A stretch of DNA of 7,341 bases from JAAAOZ01 sp964496595 (GTDB lineage: Bacteria; Chloroflexota; Anaerolineae; B4-G1; SLSP01), in NCBI GenBank assembly GCA_964496595.1, contig CAZCAI010000200.1, positions 1 through 7,341 on the forward strand, in the 5' to 3' direction. Made by a program: the position numbers and the translations under genes. Each line of letters begins with the position of its first letter. The stretch's first letter is position 1. Below the pieces are notes generated by a model that had not been told where the DNA came from, ran no database searches, and saw only the letters and a list, made by a program, of their open reading frames with translations. Shown here piece after piece: positions 6,801 to 7,341 of the stretch.

Positions 6801-7134
6801 GGCCGGCGGCGTCAAAGGTCGTCGCCAGGTTGTGGACGGCATTTTGGGCCTGATAACCGCTCGCGCCGGCCTGGACGTGATAGCTATCTGGCAGGTCGTT
6901 CGCCATAGCGCGGGCGAGGGCCGGGACCAGGCCGGGCGGCAGATCGCCGAATCCGTTCTCCCGTGAGCTCGCACTGGGTGGGTCAATGGGTGAGTTTAGA
7001 TCGAGTGTCGGAACGCCCCTGATGGTCTTGGGTGGGGCAGCACTTGCCGTTAGGTGCAACGTTATCAGCAAGCTCAAACATAGCGCCAGGCCAACGATGA
7101 GTGATGTGAGCAAGCGATGGGTTTTCATTTGCAT
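847..7134 (-). CDS. Giant secreted multi-domain surface protein (FG-GAP propeller, DUF11, choice-of-anchor Q/beta-helix, InlB-like repeats)
   Basis: This 2095-residue protein is probably exported by Sec and acts outside the cell as an adhesive or structural component; I see no catalytic motif. Visible in order: signal peptide (1-32), unique module (60-260), seven FG-GAP repeats (263-657), DUF11-like (654-773), choice-of-anchor-Q/beta-helix (774-1190), DUF11-like (1192-1310), second beta-helix (1311-1744), DUF11-like (1747-1862), three InlB-like repeats (1863-2082), and the tail IYLPLVWRE. The ATG at 7134 is chosen because an AAGGGAGG Shine-Dalgarno sits 5 nt upstream; Met3 is a possible alternative start. 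The gene begins one base after the stop of the upstream gene, which ends in a similar tail, so the pair is probably one operon. There is no C-terminal membrane helix, LPXTG or PEP-CTERM signal. The reading frame and domains are clear, but the biological role is inference. Confidence 0.95.
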   Translation of the reverse strand: MQMKTHRLLTSLIVGLALCLSLLITLHLTASAAPPKTIRGVPTLDLNSPIDPPSASSRENGFGDLPPGLVPALARAMANDLPDSYHVQAGASGYQAQNAVHNLATTFDAAGPLVEIAGETWGLALTGWGREGEITPVPTVAPVADGPRLTYRRGPLIEWYLNTTWGLEQGFTLSSPPKRGEGKLVLEMITRGSLRAKQDGDTSLLLVDAEGQTVARYTGLHVYDAQGRDLPARLIARDACIAIHINAADAAYPITVDPWIQAVKLTADDGAAYEALGEAVAIDGDTVVVGAPSGGMFPSPGAVYVFRKPGGSGVNWSNAAQVAKLTADDGAPGDSLGGAVAIDGDAVVAGARYAEVGRGAIYVFVKPHGGWHDIAHTAKLTVAKGVRGDHLGASVAIAGDTIVAGATGDDDYRGAAYVFTQPEGGWRDITATAKLTIANGTADDGLGASVAIAGDTIVAGAKGNAGYRGAAYVFSQPPGGWRDITATAKLTANDGAAYDYLGQSVAIDGDTIVAGAYGDDIGGNDNQGAAYVFVKPEEGWRDITHTAKLTASDGAPWDKLGWAVAIAGNNIVAGAEGVDIGGGSDKGAIYRFGKPAEGWRDITDTVKLTASDGAQWDELGRAIAIDGSTIVAGAPGNDIGDGRDKGAAYVFAQSLALKKSVTPLTDAPYHGAITYTIEFSNTVPVSEPDVFLADTLAAHPVTFARWIVSPTGTLRDNGVITWTGTVPADHPLIWTWVVTHTGNYADVVTNTAEFRSALQTGADGATFTIEEPPVLHVDADAAGPTHDGLSWTTAYTTVQDALGRANAHGTHDYEIWVAEGVYYPDEGAGHTADSESEYFTLSYDNVQLYGGFAATETLRTQRDWQTHVTILSGDIDGNDANADGNHIAETWHVITGSNANHVVWIDGVTYEKITAKTVIDGFTITAGQADGSPPHNDGGGLYCSGRHSGRGCSPTLTNLIFRGNQAAEDGGGMLNNGRNSDSNPVLTNLTLSGNQARYGGGMYNTGWDGVGSPSLINVLLSGNHATRSGGGLYNVSVSNLPLTNVTLSGNQADEFGGGILNSHSDLEMTNVIIWGNEAESEGRQLFNSQTTLVLSYTLISEGENDIYTSDTSEVIYGDGVLNEDPLFVSPNTGNYRLQVSSPAIDAGDNTAPELSGITTDLDGHTRFTDMPKTDTGNGDAPIIDMGAYEAAPLLWLDKTAAPTWDVPYHGTVTYTVVLSNVGGVSDAHILFTDTLPTHARFAAWVAAPPGTLRTEKRITWSGALTAGHAISWTWTVIHTGDYGDEVVNTAEVSGTVQTGVDHAVFIVEEPDVLYVDEDAAGETHDGLSWTTAYTNVQDALDRTQAHSMYDYEIWVAEGVYYPDAGAGHTADSESESFTISHNNVQLYGGFAGWENARDQRDWETHVTILSGDIDGNDANLDGNHIAETWQVITGNNADHVLWLDGVTHENITAETIIDGFTITAGQADGDYPNERGGGLYCDGAGSGHGADNGVCSPTLIHVTFSGNRSDNRGGGMYNDGRDGGESSPALINVAFSGNRAVDEDGGGMYNDGRHDGRSSPTLTNVIFKDNRGDEGGGIYNTGRDGGVSSPVLTNVTISGNEADKDDGGGMYNDGHDGVSNPTLVNAIIWDNGAMDDGHQLYNEDATLVLSYTLIQSGTLNIHNDSGSSTSYFHVLTDYPLFVAPNDGNYRLQADAPAIDAGDNTAPGLSGITTDLDGHTRFADMQKADTGNGDAPIVDMGAYEALPPLRFHKMARPMYNVGHHDAVTYTLTLANTGVDSDTVVLTDTLPVGTTFAAWVISPTGTALANDVITWSGALTAGHTLTWTWRVAHTGDYGDVITNTAAFSSTRQRGQATAAFQVIPAYTITPEAGAGGDISPATPQTVIHGDDITFTIAPDPGQHIVDVQVDGSSVGAVEAYTFRHVAADHTISAVFAPNEEHTLTVGVIGDGTVTRAPNQNTYLHGEVVTLTAEPATDSQFDGWSGDLSGAANPVQVTMNGDKEITAAFSEIPPPTYTLDMHIEGSGAVDLAPDQTGYLTGTVVTLTAKPATHWLFTGWSGDLNGAANPATVTMTIDKAITATFSASHPIYLPLVWRE
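850..888 (-). other. C-terminal YLPL tail, possible sorting or anchoring signal (residues 2083-2095)
   Basis: After the last repeat the protein ends ASHPIYLPLVWRE. The upstream gene ends GYKIYLPLILKGG. The shared pattern is I-Y-L-P-L, two mainly hydrophobic residues, a basic residue, then one or two residues to the stop. I recall similar YLPL-V/I-x-R endings on other Chloroflexota secreted proteins. Its position matches that of C-terminal sorting signals in 'choice-of-anchor' proteins. It is too short for a membrane helix. That it is a sorting signal is inference. Confidence 0.55.
889..1548 (-). repeat. Three InlB-like 'bacterial repeat' domains (residues 1863-2082)
   Basis: Three units of 72-75 residues are visible at 1863-1935, 1936-2007 and 2008-2082. 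Units 2 and 3 share GxGxVxxAPxQ, the stretch GxVVTLTAxPAT, FxGWSGDLxGAANP and a final KxITAxFS. Unit 1 is divergent: it has GGDISPATPQTVIHGDDITF and ends DHTISAVFA, without the GWSGD strand. This is the divergent InlB B-repeat (beta-grasp-like) family often found as C-terminal stalk repeats of surface proteins. Confidence 0.85.
1549..1896 (-). other. DUF11-like Ig-fold domain 3 (residues 1747-1862)
   Basis: The third spacer domain reads RFHKMARPMYNVGHHDAVTY, LTLANTGVDSDTVVLTDTLP, VITWSGALTAGHTLTWTW and VAHTGDYGDVITNTAAF. It is the closest of the three to the textbook DUF11 pattern (LTLANTG ... VVLTDTLP). No third beta-helix follows; the InlB-like repeats take that place. Confidence 0.8.
1903..3204 (-). 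other. Choice-of-anchor-Q / right-handed beta-helix module 2 (residues 1311-1744)
   Basis: This second copy of the module runs from VLYVDEDAAGETHDGLSW to IVDMGAYEA. The conserved stretch LSGDIDGNDANLDGNHIAE starts at 1409. There are again five coils, with GGG turns at 1476, 1513, 1545, 1575 and 1607, and a Cys1481/Cys1495 pair at the first turn. It is about 16 residues longer than copy 1, all within the coil region. The coils here are more uniform (GGGMYNDGRDGG-like turns) than in copy 1. Confidence 0.85.
3205..3561 (-). other. DUF11-like Ig-fold domain 2 (residues 1192-1310)
   Basis: This is the second copy of the spacer domain: LDKTAAPTWDVPYHGTVTYT, FTDTLPTHARFAAW, RITWSGALTAGHAISWTW and VIHTGDYGDEVVNTAE. 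It aligns with domain 1 at an offset of 538 residues and links the two beta-helix modules. Confidence 0.75.
3565..4815 (-). other. Choice-of-anchor-Q / right-handed beta-helix module 1 (residues 774-1190)
   Basis: The opening VLHVDADAAGPTHDGLSW, the stretch EIWVAEGVYYPD (814-825), VQLYGGFA (846-853), THVTILSGDIDGNDANADGN (866-885) and the closing IIDMGAYEA (1182-1190) are the landmarks of the choice-of-anchor-Q family. The middle is five beta-helix coils, each with an 'N-h-h-h-GN' strand and a GGGxxN turn at 938, 970, 999, 1029 and 1056. The first turn has Cys943 in place of Asn and Cys952 just after. Family members are usually polysaccharide-binding or structural; the pectate-lyase-like fold alone does not show enzyme activity. 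Confidence 0.85.
4816..5175 (-). other. DUF11-like Ig-fold domain 1 (residues 654-773)
   Basis: This domain starts at LALKKSVTPL and has GAITYTIEFSN, a middle VFLADTL, then GVITWTGTVPADHPLIWTW and VTHTGNYADVVTNTAEF. The 'ITYT-xx-SN ... DTLP ... NTA' order is the DUF11 pattern of surface proteins, an Ig-like spacer. It is the first member of the duplicated DUF11 plus beta-helix block, and its start overlaps the last strand of the propeller. Confidence 0.75.
5164..6348 (-). repeat. Seven tandem FG-GAP repeats forming a probable seven-bladed beta-propeller (residues 263-657)
   Basis: Units begin at residues 263, 322, 378, 433, 488, 547 and 606, each 52-59 residues long. The core is AKLTxxDGAxxDxLGxxVAI, then DGDTIVAGAxG and GAAYVF. 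Between the units at 322 and 606 the linker GWRDITxT is almost invariant. Blade 1 instead carries a longer GGSGVNWSNAAQ linker, and blade 7 stops after YVF, as expected for the closing unit. Seven is the usual number for an FG-GAP (integrin-alpha-like) propeller. The canonical DxDxDG calcium loop is not obvious; the loops instead read like GDDIGGNDNQG. Propellers of this type usually bind ligands or other proteins. Confidence 0.9.
6355..6957 (-). other. N-terminal non-repetitive module preceding the propeller (residues 60-260)
   Basis: This module has no internal repeats. Landmarks are GLALTGWGREG (122-132), LTYRRGPLIEWYLNTTWGLE (149-168), LHVYDAQGRDLPARL (220-234) and the closing YPITVDPWIQ (252-261). 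From memory, the same ordered landmarks (an 'EWY-N...GLEQGF' stretch, 'L-VYDA-GR-LPA', '-YP-TVDP') precede FG-GAP or similar repeats in many secreted bacterial proteins, so I take this as a conserved beta-rich leader domain of unknown function. It contains Cys240, the only mature-protein cysteine outside the beta-helix modules. Confidence 0.5.
7039..7134 (-). other. Signal peptide of the large protein (residues 1-32)
   Basis: A basic start (MQMKTHR) is followed by about 23 hydrophobic residues and then TASAAPP, with a probable signal peptidase I site after Ala-Ser-Ala (residue 32). Cys19 is inside the hydrophobic core and is preceded by Leu at -1, so it is not a good lipobox. The protein is therefore predicted to be released by signal peptidase I, not lipid-anchored. 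Confidence 0.85.
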
Positions 7135-7135
7135 C

Positions 7136-7341
7136 TTATCCTCCCTTCAAGATCAACGGTAGGTAGATCTTGTATCCTGGTTTCAGCACCGTTAACACCG
7201 GCCCGGCCTGGTTGTTTACCGTATTCGGATCTACGACGTCGGCGGGCGGCGCGACGCTCGCCATTGTCCGCAACACGTAGTTCTGGCCAAATGTCTCCCG
7301 CGTTCGGGCCTGCACGGTGACCTGGGAGGGCGTAGAACTCG
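7136..7341 (-). CDS. 3' end of an upstream secreted DUF11-like protein (partial, runs off the right edge)
   Basis: Only the last 67 residues and the TAA stop (7136-7138) lie in the window; the start is beyond the right edge. The segment VTVQARTRETFGQNYVLRT, followed by DVVDPNTVNNQAGP, looks like the last strands of a DUF11-type Ig-like domain, where an Asp-rich turn and an NN-A pattern are usual. The protein ends GYKIYLPLILKGG, nearly the same tail as the large neighbour's IYLPLVWRE. The stop is one base from the neighbour's ATG, and the last codons (AAG GGA GGA) form that gene's ribosome binding site, so the two genes are probably co-transcribed and coupled. The same-strand setting, the domain match and the shared tail make this a real gene end rather than a chance frame. 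Its full domain content cannot be known from here. Confidence 0.85.
   Translation of the reverse strand, partial: SSTPSQVTVQARTRETFGQNYVLRTMASVAPPADVVDPNTVNNQAGPVLTVLKPGYKIYLPLILKGG
7140..7147 (-). promoter_or_regulatory. Ribosome binding site of the large gene, inside the upstream gene's last codons
   Basis: Read on the minus strand, AAGGGAGG lies 5 nt before the ATG at 7134 and overlaps the final Lys-Gly-Gly codons of the upstream gene. It supports the ATG at 7134 (Met1); Met3, 11 nt away, is less well placed. The overlap with the upstream stop suggests translational coupling. Confidence 0.75.

Noticed and set aside
7077..7089. Lipobox-like Leu-Ala-Leu-Cys at residues 16-19 of the large protein
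   Set aside because: Leu at the -1 position and a hydrophobic core that continues for ten more residues do not fit a lipoprotein signal; the ASA site at residue 32 fits better.

Overview
The window is dominated by one very large minus-strand gene (847-7134, 2095 codons). It encodes a secreted, multi-domain, repeat-built surface or extracellular protein. Directly upstream on the same strand, one base away, is the 3' end of a second secreted-protein gene (7136 to the right edge). Both proteins finish with the same kind of short tail: aromatic-Leu-Pro-Leu, hydrophobic residues, then a basic residue (IYLPLVWRE and IYLPLILKGG). That tail, the GC-rich composition, and the mix of FG-GAP propeller, DUF11-like, choice-of-anchor-Q/beta-helix and InlB-like repeats resemble secreted proteins I recall from Chloroflexota (Anaerolineae and relatives). 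The assignment is from memory and moderately confident.

Layout of the large protein, N to C: signal peptide (about 1-32); a non-repetitive module (about 60-260) of the type found ahead of FG-GAP repeats; seven FG-GAP repeats (263-657), enough for one seven-bladed propeller; DUF11-like domain 1 (654-773); choice-of-anchor-Q/beta-helix module 1 (774-1190); DUF11-like domain 2 (1192-1310); beta-helix module 2 (1311-1744); DUF11-like domain 3 (1747-1862); three InlB-like 'bacterial repeat' domains (1863-2082); and the YLPL tail (2083-2095). The DUF11 plus beta-helix block is a tandem internal duplication with a 538-residue offset (1614 bp). No catalytic motif is visible; the protein looks like an adhesive or structural surface component.

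The two genes are probably co-transcribed and translationally coupled: the Shine-Dalgarno of the large gene lies inside the last codons of the upstream gene. The promoter must lie beyond the right edge.

The left 846 bases contain no gene I can identify. They hold a cluster of four related 12-bp words in alternating orientation (167-292), a stretch that could be a frame-broken remnant of a minus-strand gene (287-567), and an open frame that continues in phase after the large gene's TAG (646-846). I see no convincing terminator. The long plus-strand open frames across the large gene are codon-aligned antisense shadows.
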